Shown here: positions 12,174 to 22,557 of the stretch, one piece after another
Layout: every line of letters begins with the position of its first letter
Numbering within the stretch: the stretch's first letter is position 1
NCBI RefSeq assembly: GCF_019112545.1
Contig: NW_025064880.1
Location: 1,493,719-1,557,718 of the forward strand
Direction: 5' to 3'
Length of the DNA stretch: 64,000 nucleotides
Source: Guyanagaster necrorhizus
Lineage: Eukaryota; Basidiomycota; Agaricomycetes; Agaricales; Physalacriaceae
Notes under the pieces: generated by a model
The model's input: only the letters and a program-made list of their open reading frames with translations
The model's database searches: none
What the model was told of the DNA's origin: nothing
Translations under genes and position numbers: made by a program

Positions 12174-14006
12174 TTCAGCAGTAGCTATCACAATGCAATG
12201 TATCCCTACAGATCTTCAACATCCCCTACTCAATATGAGATATGAAAACAATACGGGCGACCGTGGTCATGAATCAATTTAGCTCCCATAAAATGAGAAC
12301 GCGCGTGTAGGTCATATAACGCCGTCCAGAGTGTTGAGGAGCAGTATTCGAATGATCAAGTGAGATAAGAGGAAGGACGATATATTGAAGCAAGAGAATG
12401 AAATACAGCTTACACTTGGATTACATGGGGTGCGTACATGTGTCCCTCGTGCGATGCGTGTCCTCATGGTGCAAACCCAGTTGTGACTTTATGAAATGGA
12501 ACGATGGAATTACTATTGCTCTGGTGAATGGACGACCTTCCGTGAAAGAAAAGAGGAAGGACGCCAAAGTGAAAAGAGAGCGATGTCGGAGGGAAAAAAG
12601 AACGCTAGAAAATCTACAAAGAGGTCGACGAAATGGATAGAAAAGAAACGGGAGGATTCCGCACCACACAATGGACTCTTTCAACAGTGGGTAAGTAGGG
12701 GAGAAAAGGATATGGCATTCCGTCGACACGGTTGAGGCGAAGAAAAAATCTTGGCTTCCTTCCTTATATATCCACTTCCCAGTGAGCTGAACAAAATACA
12801 AAACTGTTTGGATGATTACCTAAAGTAAGCATTGATACCTAGCGACTTAGCAACGCTCAAGCAGACAATCCCCTCGCCTTTTACTAGGGGATTCCGTGGG
12901 TGTTGCTAGCGTAAGTCGCATATCCCAATTTTTCAGACCTCAGCTCGACCTGAGAATTCTTGATTCTTTATTTTTCTCTGTTTTTGTTACTAATAAACAT
13001 TGAACGAGACCCCAAGTTTTTCCACTACCAGGGACATACATCTCTTAGTATAGTGCAGGTAGGATCGCAAATTATCGATGTTGTACAAACTACTCAATGC
13101 TTATCTGGTTTCTCTACTACTACTCTTTACATTTGTGCGCGGGCCGTTATGTGTGAAGGGTATACAAAAGTATCGTTGCTTCGAATAGGTATCATACGAC
13201 GAATCCAAGACACAGATTTTTTTGCATCCTTAATGTAATTTACGGGGCTTCAGAGAGATTAAGCTTCGTGTACCTGACATTCTAGGGCCTCCAGACGCGT
13301 CGACGAAGTTAATATCGCTTCGAAGCGACACCGTTAGTCGCAAATGCGAGGTCCGTCCATGGCAATTGGGGGGAAATCGTGGTGGGAGTTGCCTGTGATG
13401 ATTTGATTCCAAGTTTTTTAAGTTCATCGTATGATAGAAGCAACCAGGGGAGGATGAATAGCATTTAAAACGGGCACTTGACAACTAAGCATTATAGATC
13501 ACCCTATCCGCAAGATAATAGTAAGGATCGTAACTCTGCTTCCAGTCTGCATTGGACGGAAAGGAGAAAAATATGACACTCGACATTTTCGCGTATCCAT
13601 TGAACGTCCGACACTAATAGTCGTATGGAATGGTTTGTTAAGCGCAATCTCGGATATTCCTCGATTCGATGCGAGCTGTTTTCCCATCCTGCTGGGAGTA
13701 ATTATCTATTTTTTGTTGTGTATACACCAGGAACAGGAGATTTAGTAGAGATTGGAAAACTGATGATGGTGTTCCATGTTTGCAGTCGACAACGTGCACG
13801 TAGGACTTACCCACAAGATTTGCCGAACAGTGATTTCATGTACTGCGCAGCAAACGAAAGTGGTGCAAGTACAGTACTAGTGGAGCACTGGTAAGCGCAG
13901 AGCACCATGGCGGTGATAGTGACGTCATGCTTGGTTTTCCTGATAACCTCCATCTCTCCCACCCATACTCCTCTTCTTCACGACCCCCCACGACACGAAT
14001 TATATC
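12174..14006. other. 1.8-kb intergenic region
   Basis: No protein family was recognised. Open frames around 12421-12801 sit in a purine-biased tract (GAAAAGAGG-like) and look like compositional artefacts. The one clear structure is a hairpin-forming inverted repeat at 12842-12919, listed separately. The last few hundred bases before 14007 are pyrimidine-rich and resemble a fungal promoter and 5' leader. Confidence 0.4.
12842..12919. repeat. 78-nt hairpin-forming inverted repeat
   Basis: The outer arms are GCGACTTA plus GCAAC (12842-12854) and GTTGC (12902-12906), a 5-nt insertion, then TAAGTCGC (12912-12919). An inner 8-bp stem, AATCCCCT (12867-12874) with AGGGGATT (12886-12893), closes an 11-nt loop. 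The arms are exact complements apart from the insertion and an unpaired interval. It lies between genes. It could be a small-RNA precursor, a structured element or a tiny MITE-like remnant. The sequence shows the pairing only. Confidence 0.5.
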
Positions 14007-14731
14007 ATGCCTGCCTCTGCTGCCATTCCTGGCCTTTTCTGCTGCTTTTCTGCTACTGTTCTGTTAGTGTTCGTGAGTGTTCATCATTTTCACCATTTCC
14101 CTGTTCTTACGCGTTTCTTGTCTCCAGGTTTCCGTGTCTGTACCAACCTGGAACTCTATATATTTCCTCCAGGTCGGTGTGGGCAGCTCAGTGACGCGTT
14201 TTGGTGTATTTGGATACACTGGCTCGTCCACTGGGATTGGCTACAACTTTACGACGGCCGGCTTCAAGTGCGTTGCTATCCAACCCACGTTTACTCGCAC
14301 ATACTGATTCTTGTCTAGTTCTAGCAGTCTAGATACGAACATTATTTATAATCTAACGAAAACTCTCATCCTCCATCCAATAGGTAAAAATTTTCAATGT
14401 CATACAGGCTTTCATTGACTAATGTCCAGCTGCCGGCCTTGCTGGTCTCGCATTCCTCTTTGGTCTATACGGCGCGGGTTATCATCGCGCAGGGACCGTC
14501 CTCATGTCTCTCCTCGCGGCTCTGGCCACCCTCGTGACCCTTGTCGCATGGGTCATAGACATGGTCCTCTTTGGCATCGCTCGCAGCCATTTCCATGACC
14601 AAGCCATCTATGCCCAGTATGGAAACGCATGCTGGCTAACGCTCGGCGCCCTCGTCGCGCTCCTTCTCGGGTTTTGCGCCAGCGCCTGTGGCGTCTTTGG
14701 TAGTTATCGCAAGCGGAAGGAAGCTTATTAA
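14007..14731 (+). CDS. SUR7/PalI-family four-helix membrane protein
   Basis: Four exons give about 175 residues. A first membrane helix (LFCCFSATVLLVF) is followed by an extracellular loop with VPTWNSIYFLQVG and a glycine-rich FGVFGYTGSSTGIGYNF segment. Three helices follow (AAGLAGLAFLFGLYGAG, LLAALATLVTLVAWVIDMVL, WLTLGALVALLLGFCASACG) and a basic tail ending YRKRKEAY. Loop pattern and topology match the SUR7/PalI family of plasma-membrane proteins, which act in eisosome organisation (Sur7) or as pH sensors of the Pal/Rim pathway (PalI/Rim9). The short, basic C-terminus does not favour either subgroup. The frame is intact and the splice sites are typical. Confidence 0.82.
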
Positions 14732-15557
14732 AGAATAGGGTCTCCCGCTATTTATTAATGGAATGCGGAATTTGTGTACGTTTCAATGCCATCCATTTAG
14801 TGCTTTGATTTATATAGCACATTTAATTATCCCTTTGTATGCTTTATGTATCCGTTACATTGCAAAATGCTACGCATCCTTGTGTTGGCACCGAATATCT
14901 ATCCCCGGTGTCGATTGCTAACGTTAAAGGGAGAAGATGGCGTGGTGATGCGGCTTACGAAGTGGGACAAGCGCTCTGGTGTCGAATAGTTTTCTTAAAT
15001 GTCCGAGAAGAGGACGCAGAATAACGACAACAAAGTCGCCAATGGTAGTATTGCCGATTGGGACCTCAGCCGCTGAGGCTGATGCACACTGACCTACCCA
15101 TTTGACTTGAAAATTCCTGCAGTGTTCCCTTTGCATCGGAAGATGACCGTGGCCCTACGCCAATCGCGATGTCGGCCCTATACAAGAGAAAAAAGAGTAG
15201 GCCTCCCTTTCGATCTCGAGCATATTGGTGTTGAAAAGACGAATAAGCGCAAACATTCAACATCCCAGCATTGCGACCTACCCCCTGCGTATAGTTTGAG
15301 GTATGAAATAAGCATCTTTTTCTACCTATCGTCGAGGCTGACTCTTCAAATTCCGTCTGATTCCAAGAACAAAGCAACTTATCCGAGTCTGTTCTCAGTT
15401 GGATGGCTGTCCTTGCAGAAACTATATATGGTAATGACCTCAGACATATTCACCAACGTTGGAATCCTATCGACCATACCAGTCGCTTTCTCATCATCCT
15501 CTGCTGCTCACTCGAGCTCCACCGAGGAATAGCACAAAAACAGAACATTGATACGAC
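14732..15557. other. Intergenic region upstream of the Zn2Cys6 regulator
   Basis: Contains the 3' region of the SUR7/PalI gene and probably the promoter of the regulator. The longest open frame (15107-15532, plus strand, 141 codons) shows no recognisable domain and no splice logic. I regard it as chance. Confidence 0.35.
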
Positions 15558-16864
15558 ATGGCACCGATTCGCCCACACCACAAGACGAGAAGTGGCTGCA
15601 AAACGTGCAAGCAGCGCAAAGTCAAGGTATGTATTCCGCCAGCTCTTGGCTAGCCCGCGGTGATGGTTGAAGCGATTTTGAGTGCGACGAAGGGCTTCCT
15701 GTATGCAAGAACTGCACCAGGAGAGGGATGGAATGCGCCTGGAATAATACTAGCACAACGCACGAATCAACAGCATTGGAACGATCCACGGTCGCCAAAG
15801 AGTCAAGTTTTTTGAAAGAAGGTTCCCCCTTAACAGTATCCAAGTGGACTGGCCCAGGTCCATCCGACCTTTTGAAACTGGAATTAATGCACCACTACGC
15901 TACATCAGCTTCTCATTCACTCTCTTCAGATCCCGACGCGTCGCGAGTCTGGAGAAACATCGTTCCCAAAATGGCCTTTGTCCCCCAAAATCAGTGTCTC
16001 CTTCATGCCATTCTCGCTTTTTCCGCTCTTCACATTCACCGTGTCGATTCAACGTCCCCTTTCGTGGAACGGTATGCCACAGCTGCAAGCTCTTTTTATC
16101 ACCAGGCGAAATTTGACCTACACACGGCCGACATGCAGGAGTCTGCAGACATAAACGCAGTCCTTATCGCACTGTCTCTCGTCGCACGATATGAATTTGC
16201 TGCATCAGCTGAAGTATTCCCACGCTCTGGCGATTGGTATACCACCATCCACGCAATCCGCCGTAACATTGCAAAGAACCGGACGCAGCTCCAGGACAAT
16301 GTTCTGCGTCTGTTCTTGTCTGCTTTGGCACCGTCTCTTCAACCCACGCATGTGGAGGAACAGTTTCCATTATCCTTGTCTACAATCCTGAGCACCACGG
16401 ACCCGGTTCCAGACGTTGACGAGTTGTCCGACGTGTCGGTGCGCACTGCCTATGAGGATTCGATATATTGGCTGGAGCTAGCATGGACAGCCCCATTCAA
16501 TAGATGGATGTGTGTATGGTGGTATATGATGCCCACTACGTTCTTTCGTTTATTGGCAGAGGAGAGACCCCGTGCACTCATCATATTGGCGCACTACTGT
16601 GCTATGATGAACCGCGTCGCTAAGGATGGCCCGTGGTGGGTAAAGAAGCAATGGGGTAATGAGGTTGCGAGGATCGTCTCTATGCTTGACACACAATGGG
16701 CACCATGGTTAGGATGGCTCTCGAGTCAGTTGGATCAAGTGCATGATAGCCAGGCTGTTGATTTTACAAGCGTAGATTTTCTGAATTGGTTCAATGGGCC
16801 ATCAACGCAGGAGATGGTTATAGGACAGACTTTTCCTACTTTTCACCGTGCCACCGAAAGATAG
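15558..16864 (+). CDS. Zn(II)2Cys6 fungal transcription factor, sterol-uptake-control-like
   Basis: Exon 1 (15558-15626) starts MAPIRPHHKTRSGCKTCKQR. A 56-nt intron splits the zinc cluster, and exon 2 begins at 15683 with CDEGLPVCKNCTRRGMEC. Spacing is C-x2-C-x6-C-x6-C-x2-C-x6-C, a canonical binuclear zinc DNA-binding domain. The remaining 370 residues form a fungal transcription-factor regulatory domain of the UPC2/ECM22 kind (LLKLELMHHYATSASHSLS, CLLHAILAFSALHI, DWYTTIHAIRRNI). It is probably a nuclear activator or repressor responding to lipid or membrane state, by family analogy. It ends 78 bp from the stop of the RTA1-like gene on the opposite strand. That pairing is repeated downstream in degraded form, so RTA1-like genes are plausible targets. 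Confidence 0.88.
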
Positions 16865-16942
16865 TATTTCTGTATATATATACACCACAACTCTATACCA
16901 TTTAGAAGATGAAAAGGTCTCGTTACAAGATATGTAGAGGTC

Positions 16943-18091
16943 CTAAGCATATATGTGTTCTCGCTCATCCAAGTAGTGCTGTGCAATGGTTGCATGCTCT
17001 TCACGGTTCCATCCCATTCTATACTCCCCATCTTTTCGCAAGTACTTGCTGGGATGGTGGATGTTGAACAGGGTGATGACCCCAGCCATAAGAACTGAAT
17101 CGAAAACATAAAGCCACTATTATCTATTCAGAACAAATATGCAGATCGAGAAACGAGAAACGTGCTGACTATTTCACTCCTCATAAGGTAACCATCGTTT
17201 CCTTGTGCGAATTCTATGACCCGGAATACCGATCGCACCATGATCATGGTGCTTGCTGCATAGAGGACATACATAAAGGATCTCCAGCTTTTTCTTTCAA
17301 CGATGGTAGGCATTACCCGCATACGATAATGAAAGACGACGGCCACGAAAATGAACCCTCCAAACCAGAGTATTTGGACGACCAGTCCGACAATGATGAT
17401 GTTCTGGCCAAGACTGACGCTGCTTTGAGACTTGGCGCTCGCAAGGAGGCCCCCGCCTGTGAAATAACGGTTTTCGTTCACCATGAAGGCCAAGAAAAAA
17501 CTCACCACTGGACTGTATAAGAAAACTCAGGATGTCCCCGGTGACGAAAATTTTGGTGAGCCAATTGATACGTATGAGAGAGAATTGTTCGCCATGGACC
17601 TTGCGCATTAGCCGTCCGAGTACGATGTGGATAGCCGCCGCCTTCGGAAGAATTGTAATTGTATCCAGTGAAATTGGAAGGCGAGAAAGACGCACATACA
17701 GAGCGGGAGCAACTAAAAGAAGAATGGATTGCACAATATAGGGCCCCAGCGCTTCGGGGTTATTGTGCGACAAGACTCGAGCAATGTAGCCAGCGCCTTC
17801 CACTAAAAATGTGTCAGTGATGGGTGACGAAGTAGCTACAGATCGACTCGACTCAAGCCACCGACGATCATGGCAGAGAAATACCAGGATCGGCTCCTGA
17901 AATTTTTCCAAGCCTGAAATATGCTAGAAGTAAAGAAAAGCATTGCGAATAAACCGGCTTCGGAGGCACTGGGCGTGTAACTGTAGGAGAACCATACGAG
18001 TATTAGCTCGATTGCTACGCGCGAAGAGGATGCGCAGGTACCGATAAAGCTGGAAGCCGGTGAAGGTAGAGTCGGTATCTGAGTCGGTCAT
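16943..18091 (-). CDS. RTA1-like seven-helix membrane protein, copy 1
   Basis: The start at 18091 gives MTDSDTDSTFTGFQLYR, then an intron and YTPSASEAGLFAMLFFTSSI. The helices continue through GYIARVLSHNNPEALGPYI, VQSILLLVAPALY, AAIHIVLGRLM, INWLTKIFVTGDILSFLIQ, QNIIIVGLVVQILWFGGFIF, SFMYVLYAASTMIMVRSVFR and a last DSVLMAGVITLFNIHHPSKY, with a hydrophilic tail to 16943. These are the signature segments of the RTA1 family (Pfam RTA1). Family members include yeast Rta1, Rsb1 and Pug1, with roles in 7-aminocholesterol resistance, sphingoid-base export and porphyrin transport. Location is probably plasma membrane; the substrate cannot be told. About six introns. A short CTCGGA-type repeat lies about 90 bp upstream of the start codon. 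Confidence 0.87.
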
Positions 18092-18177
18092 GATACAGAC
18101 AAGCCACCAGGACTAAAAGAGTGTAAGGGAAAGTGATAATGATGTACAGAACGCGTCCAGAAATATGACTACGACGC

Positions 18178-18204
18178 GGACTCGGACTCGGATTCGGACT
18201 CGGA
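18178..18204. repeat. Hexamer microsatellite upstream of RTA1 copy 1
   Basis: About four and a half units of GGACTC, one carrying a transition, lie 87 bp upstream of the RTA1 copy 1 start codon. A related array of ACTCGC-type units sits at almost the same distance from copy 2. It may be a retained promoter element or chance expansion. Confidence 0.6.
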
Positions 18205-18299
18205 ATAGCACGGCGACAGCACTGTTGTTCATACCAAAAGTGCAGCGTTTCTTCTTGGAGTTGAAAGCATAGATAAGCAAGAGCAACACGCATGCATTA

Positions 18300-18570
18300 C
18301 CGCTGACTGAACCGTTGAAATCAAGTGCGACGAGGACTTTCCTATGTGCAAGAAATGTACGAGGACAGGCATAGAGTGTTTCTAGGCCACTACCCCGCAA
18401 CGTGATTTAGCGGTGCCAGGGATATCTACCGCTGCTGTGTCAAGACATTGACATTCCCCTTCCACCGTAATATCGGGGTGCATTAGCGCACCGAGTTCAT
18501 TCGACCTGCTAAATCTCAAACTAATGCATCATTATGTTACCGCTTCTTCGTACTCACTTTCTTTCCTGCC
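18300..18570 (+). pseudogene. Relic of a second Zn(II)2Cys6 regulator
   Basis: From 18326 the plus strand reads CDEDFPMCKKCTRTGIEC, the second half of a binuclear zinc cluster, then hits a stop one codon later. After a gap, near 18490-18567, it resembles the intact regulator again: SSFDLLNLKLMHHYVTASSY against the intact gene's SDLLKLELMHHYATSASHS. Bases just before the CDE codons match the 3' end of the intact gene's intron, so the fragment begins within that intron. The first zinc-cluster exon and most of the regulatory domain are missing. It lies between two RTA1-like genes in the same relative position as the intact regulator, so it is the decayed half of a tandem duplication. Confidence 0.82.
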
Positions 18571-18718
18571 ACGGCAAGATTGGTTTGACTAGGGCAGGAG
18601 GGAATTATATATGCTCAGAATACATTCCTTGTCTGCAATCTATCGCTGAATTTTCTAAGGAGCATGAATAGCAGCTATACAACGTCCGATATCTACAGTC
18701 CTCTTTCATAACTGTAGA

Positions 18719-19865
18719 TTAGTATGCTCTCCGCGGGTCCGAATAGGGGTGAATTGGAACTGTAGTCGCATACTCTTCGTCACGCGTGGTTTGCTCCTCG
18801 CGTTCCCCCATCATATACTGCCCGTCGGCTTGCAGATATGAACTAGGATGGTAGATGTTGAAAAGGGTCATAACCGCAGTCATAAGAACGGCATCGAAAA
18901 TGTACATCCACTATGACCCGGTCAGAGTCACTTTTCACATGAACAGTCAGTGAAGAACTCACCACTTCCCTCCGCATGAGGTACCCGTCGTTTCCCTGTG
19001 CGAATTCTACGACTCGGAATACCGATCGTACCAAGATCATGGTGCTCGCAGCATAGAGGACATACATGAGCTGTTTCCAGTTCATCTTTTCCGTTACGGT
19101 GGGGACCACTCGCATACGATGGTGGAAGACGCCAGCCGCGAAGATGAAGCCTCCGAACCATACTACCTGGAAGACCAGTCCCCCGACGACGACGTGCTGA
19201 CCAAGCTTCACGCTGCTGGAAGACGTCATGAGGCCTCCACCTGTGCAGCGTCAGTGTTAGTTCTCCAGGAGAGGAAGGGGAAGTGGACTGACCTCCGCAT
19301 TGCAAAAAGAAGCTGAAGACGTCACCAATAACGAAGAACCTGGTGAGCCAATTGAGACGTATAATAGAAAACCGCTCGGCATGAAGCGCGCGTATTATCC
19401 TCCCCAATACGACGTATATAGTGGCAGCCTTGTGGAAGACAGCGTCAGATGTCCATTCAGTTAGTTTTTAAACCACGAGAAACGCACGAATAAAGCGGGA
19501 GCTACCAAAAGGAGAAGCGACTGCATAATATATGGACCAAGAGCTTTGGGATTGTGGTGCGACATGACTCGGCCAATGTATCCTACAGTTTCCACTGTTG
19601 CAATGTTAGCAACGCCAGGATGAATCAGTGAAGAGGTCAACTCAACTGAGTCCACCAACGATCATGGCAGAAAAATACCAGGATCGAGTTCTGAACGTCC
19701 TCCAAGTCTGGAATATAGTAGATACAAAGAATATGACAGCAAATATACCAGCCGCAATAGCGCTGGGTGTGTAGCTGTGAAAGGAGTCTTTGTGAGTGAG
19801 AGAAAATTAGGACAAAAAAAAAGGACGCACCGGTAAAGTTGGAAGCTTGTAGTGTCGTCGGCCAT
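18719..19865 (-). CDS. RTA1-like seven-helix membrane protein, copy 2
   Basis: This is a paralogue of copy 1 with the same exon pattern. The start at 19865 gives MADDTTSFQLYR, then an intron. The membrane segments follow in order: GYIGRVMSHHNPKALGPYI, MQSLLLLVAPALF, AATIYVVLGRIIRALHAERF, RLNWLTRFFVIGDVFSFFLQ, VVVGGLVFQVVWFGGFIFA, LMYVLYAASTMILVRSVFR, FDAVLMTAVMTLFNIYHPSS. The tail is longer than in copy 1 and ends DPRRAY at 18719. A shared GTGCGT donor follows ALF here and ALY in copy 1. The frame appears intact, so this copy probably still works although its neighbouring regulator copy is dead. RTA1-family membrane role; substrate unknown. Confidence 0.87.
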
Positions 19866-20521
19866 TGTGGGAAAGAGAAGGCGAGGAGAGAAGAATATGA
19901 TAGAGGCCCTTGGAACATGCCCACTGATATAGCGGCGTGCACTCGTACTCGCACTCGCACTCGAACTCGGATTCGCACTCGCACTCGCGATGACGACATT
20001 GCTATGTTTTTCTTATCATCTTTGGACATAGCCCCCCAGCGCACGCAGTCTGGAGGGATAGATAGGCAGTGCTAGGAGCATACATTAGCCTTGGAACAAG
20101 TCAGTATGCATTTCCTTTAAAAGAGGGTTACGTTGAACAAATCGTACAAGTTCACATAGCTGTCTAACAAACCACCATCAGTAAAGTAACCTCTCCAACA
20201 AACCAATGATCAGATGAATCCTTGATGGGAAAAATCAATTTGTTCCACGAGGAAACTATGGTAATCACCCTATCTGGTATTTAAAATAGGGCTGGTAGAT
20301 GTCCAAATGAGATACAACGTTGGCATGTATACGTCAACTGGGGGTAAATTGAGCGGATATATATGAAGCAGGTACTATGAATGTCACCGGGCACAGGTAG
20401 ATACCTACGGGGAAATAAGGAGCGGGAATCAAGAGACAGGCATAAAACACGTTGCAGCAGCTGAAAGGTGGTATAATGTCATTAGAAAGTGTCCAGCCCG
20501 AAACTGTCTGTGGCCAAGACT
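19866..20521. other. Intergenic region between RTA1 copy 2 and the KRE9-like gene
   Basis: The left part is the promoter of RTA1 copy 2 and includes a hexamer array at 19941-19988. The rest (20000-20520) has no recognised gene. It presumably holds the 3' region of the KRE9-like gene on the minus strand. Confidence 0.4.
19941..19988. repeat. Hexamer microsatellite upstream of RTA1 copy 2
   Basis: Eight units of ACTCGC with a few substitutions (T or A in place of C, one GG) lie 76 bp upstream of the RTA1 copy 2 start codon. The position and motif match the shorter array in front of copy 1. Confidence 0.65.
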
Positions 20522-21304
20522 CTATACTGTCACCAAGCCAAGAATGGCACCAATGGCACCCAAGCCAAATCCAAAGGACGTCTTCAAGGCGGATCCGGCG
20601 TTGCCTGAAGCAGACGCAGAAGCGGAAGCAGAAGCCGCAGAGGCAGAGGCAGAGGCGAGGGAACCGGTAGCGCTTTCGACAGCTGCAGAAGAAGATGGGT
20701 ATGCAGATCCCAGAGCCTTGATTTCGAATAAGTCCGACGCAGCGTATACCTATCAGTAGCTGTGAGACCAGCTTCAAACACAAAAGGTCAATTTAGTAAA
20801 CTCACTTGACTGCTGTTAAGAGGATTCGCAAGCTGGAGAGTGTATCCAGTAGCAGCGGGCATGTTGACTTGTTCTGGAGTCAGGATCTTTGAGCAATCAT
20901 AATTCTGCTCGATAGCCACGCTGTGAAAAGACATGAGGTGGGAAAGTCTTCAATGAGCGAAAAATGCCTACATAGCTAAAGCGGAAGTAAGAATGCTCGA
21001 GTCCGAGTTCGTGATCCTAGACAGCCAATCAAACTCCACCACATCGAACGATCAGAGTCAAACGACGCACAGAATGGTAAATTCGGAATACGGGGAGTCA
21101 TTGCAGGTCCATGCGATGACATTTGTCGACTGTGCAACTGAATAAAACAAGAAAAAAAAAAATCAGAGACACACAACTGCCAAGAAAAACGGCCAACTGA
21201 CCCCACCAGATATCGGAACTGGGCGCGGTGACTTGCAAATCAGCAAACACAGCTCCGAAGAGAGCAGATGCCGTGGCAAAGACGGTGAAAAGACGAGATG
21301 CCAT
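20522..21304 (-). CDS. KRE9/KNH1-like Ser/Ala-rich GPI-anchored cell-wall protein
   Basis: The start at 21304 gives a clean signal peptide, MASRLFTVFATASALFGAVF, followed by DLQVTAPSSDIWW. An upstream in-frame Met at 21331 would spoil the signal peptide, so 21304 is preferred. After introns the domain continues as STNVIAWTCNDSPYSEFTIL, ITNSDSSILTSAL, NYDCSKILTPEQVNMPAATG, YTLQLANPLNSSQ and VYAASDLFEIKALG. This matches the KRE9/KNH1-type N-terminal domain (Ser-Thr-rich GPI-anchored membrane family). A low-complexity Ser/Ala repeat follows, then a hydrophobic end (FGFGLGAIGAILGLVTV) suited to GPI attachment. The likely role is extracellular, in cell-wall glucan architecture. The acceptor before VYAAS is chosen because it keeps the frame open. 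Confidence 0.82.
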
Positions 21305-22557
21305 TGCAAGTTTTGAGGAGAGAAAAGGCAAGAGTTGGACAGCACAAGGACAACGTTGACGACCGTGGAAGAGAAGCGAAAAGAAGAGTGCCTAGCCATG
21401 AGATCAAGTCGGCAGTAGCCGGGCATTGTGGCTTGACATTTCACTGTCACAGAGTGAGGCAATGTCGTCGAATCCGTTTCATTCTGCCCGTCGACTATAT
21501 GCTGCTACGAGGCGAAATCGTTGTGGAAATACCGCGCTCAGTGCGGCCATTGTTGTCCCAGGATTCACGAACAATACGTGGAAAAATGGACGTCGAAGGG
21601 GACAGGACGATTAGAATGGTGAGCATTGTCCTTCTCACAGATGACTGGAAAGATCATGGATGTGCAAAAGGAAGAGAGGAAAGTGTTGCGGCGCAGTCGT
21701 GAGCTGCCTAGCTGCGCAACTTGTACAGTTTCAAATATACCTGCCCTGTATATCGGAGCCCCAGACTTTTCATCAACAGATCTGCATTCACTCGAATACC
21801 CAGTCGAACGTGTCGTTCTCACCCCAACGGCCTTGCAGGGAGATCTTGAAACTATTGTACTGAGAACAGGCTTCACTACAGCCATTGGAGGAGCGTTCTA
21901 TATCCTCCGACTTCATCACCGTCAGAAGAACTTGCATGCTGTGAAAAAATGCAAACCTTGGTTCTGGCGAAGGATCAGAAGGGCGTCGCACCTTTTTCCA
22001 GCAGACCTATATATAGAATGCGATGCCCATGCCCTCTTTGTCCATAACAACGCTTAAACTATGTCCGGGATGATTATCTGGTATGCTAATGCTTGTTTCC
22101 ATTGCGCAGTCCGCCTGACCCTCCTTACAGTCATATTGTACAACGGACGCCTTACGCTGATCAGTGTGTTGTCTATAGCACATTGACTGTGAATATATTG
22201 TCCTTCTTCGTTTATCAGGATACAGCGTGTGACTCATCTCTCTCCGAAGCGTCGGACAAGCTTGACCTTCAGACCAGTGAGTAGTAATCACTCTGCACAA
22301 AGCTGCCTTTTGACTAATGGGAAAACCATACTAGCTTAACATCCGGTCCGTGCTTGTAACAAAGCGCAGCACCGAACGCCATGGATACCTATGACCCCAC
22401 TTACACCTCCTTGTTGCAACAACCATGCAAATCTGATCGCCTTCTAAAAATTCTTTCTCTCAGGTAGGCATGTGCATGGACCCGTGTTCCGTTCACGGGT
22501 TCATTGCGCATATAAACAGATACCTTTCACCCAAAAGACGACCTGAGGTTCCCCGGT
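21305..22557. other. Intergenic region with no recognised gene
   Basis: Plus-strand frames at 21298-21702 and 21626-22057 overlap in different frames and show no domain or clear splice logic. A TATA-like TATAAA at 22511-22516 lies 47 bp before the DUF6534 start codon and probably marks its core promoter. Confidence 0.35.
22511..22516 (+). promoter_or_regulatory. TATA-like element before the DUF6534 gene
   Basis: TATAAA lies 47 bp upstream of the ATG at 22558. The position is plausible for a fungal core promoter. No transcript start is visible from sequence alone. Confidence 0.3.

Noticed and set aside
12421..12801. 126-codon minus-strand frame and an overlapping plus-strand frame
   Set aside because: Both come from a purine/pyrimidine-biased tract and lack any domain, splice logic or start context.
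15107..15532. 141-codon plus-strand frame before the Zn2Cys6 regulator
   Set aside because: Composition is not protein-like and no family or splice pattern supports it.
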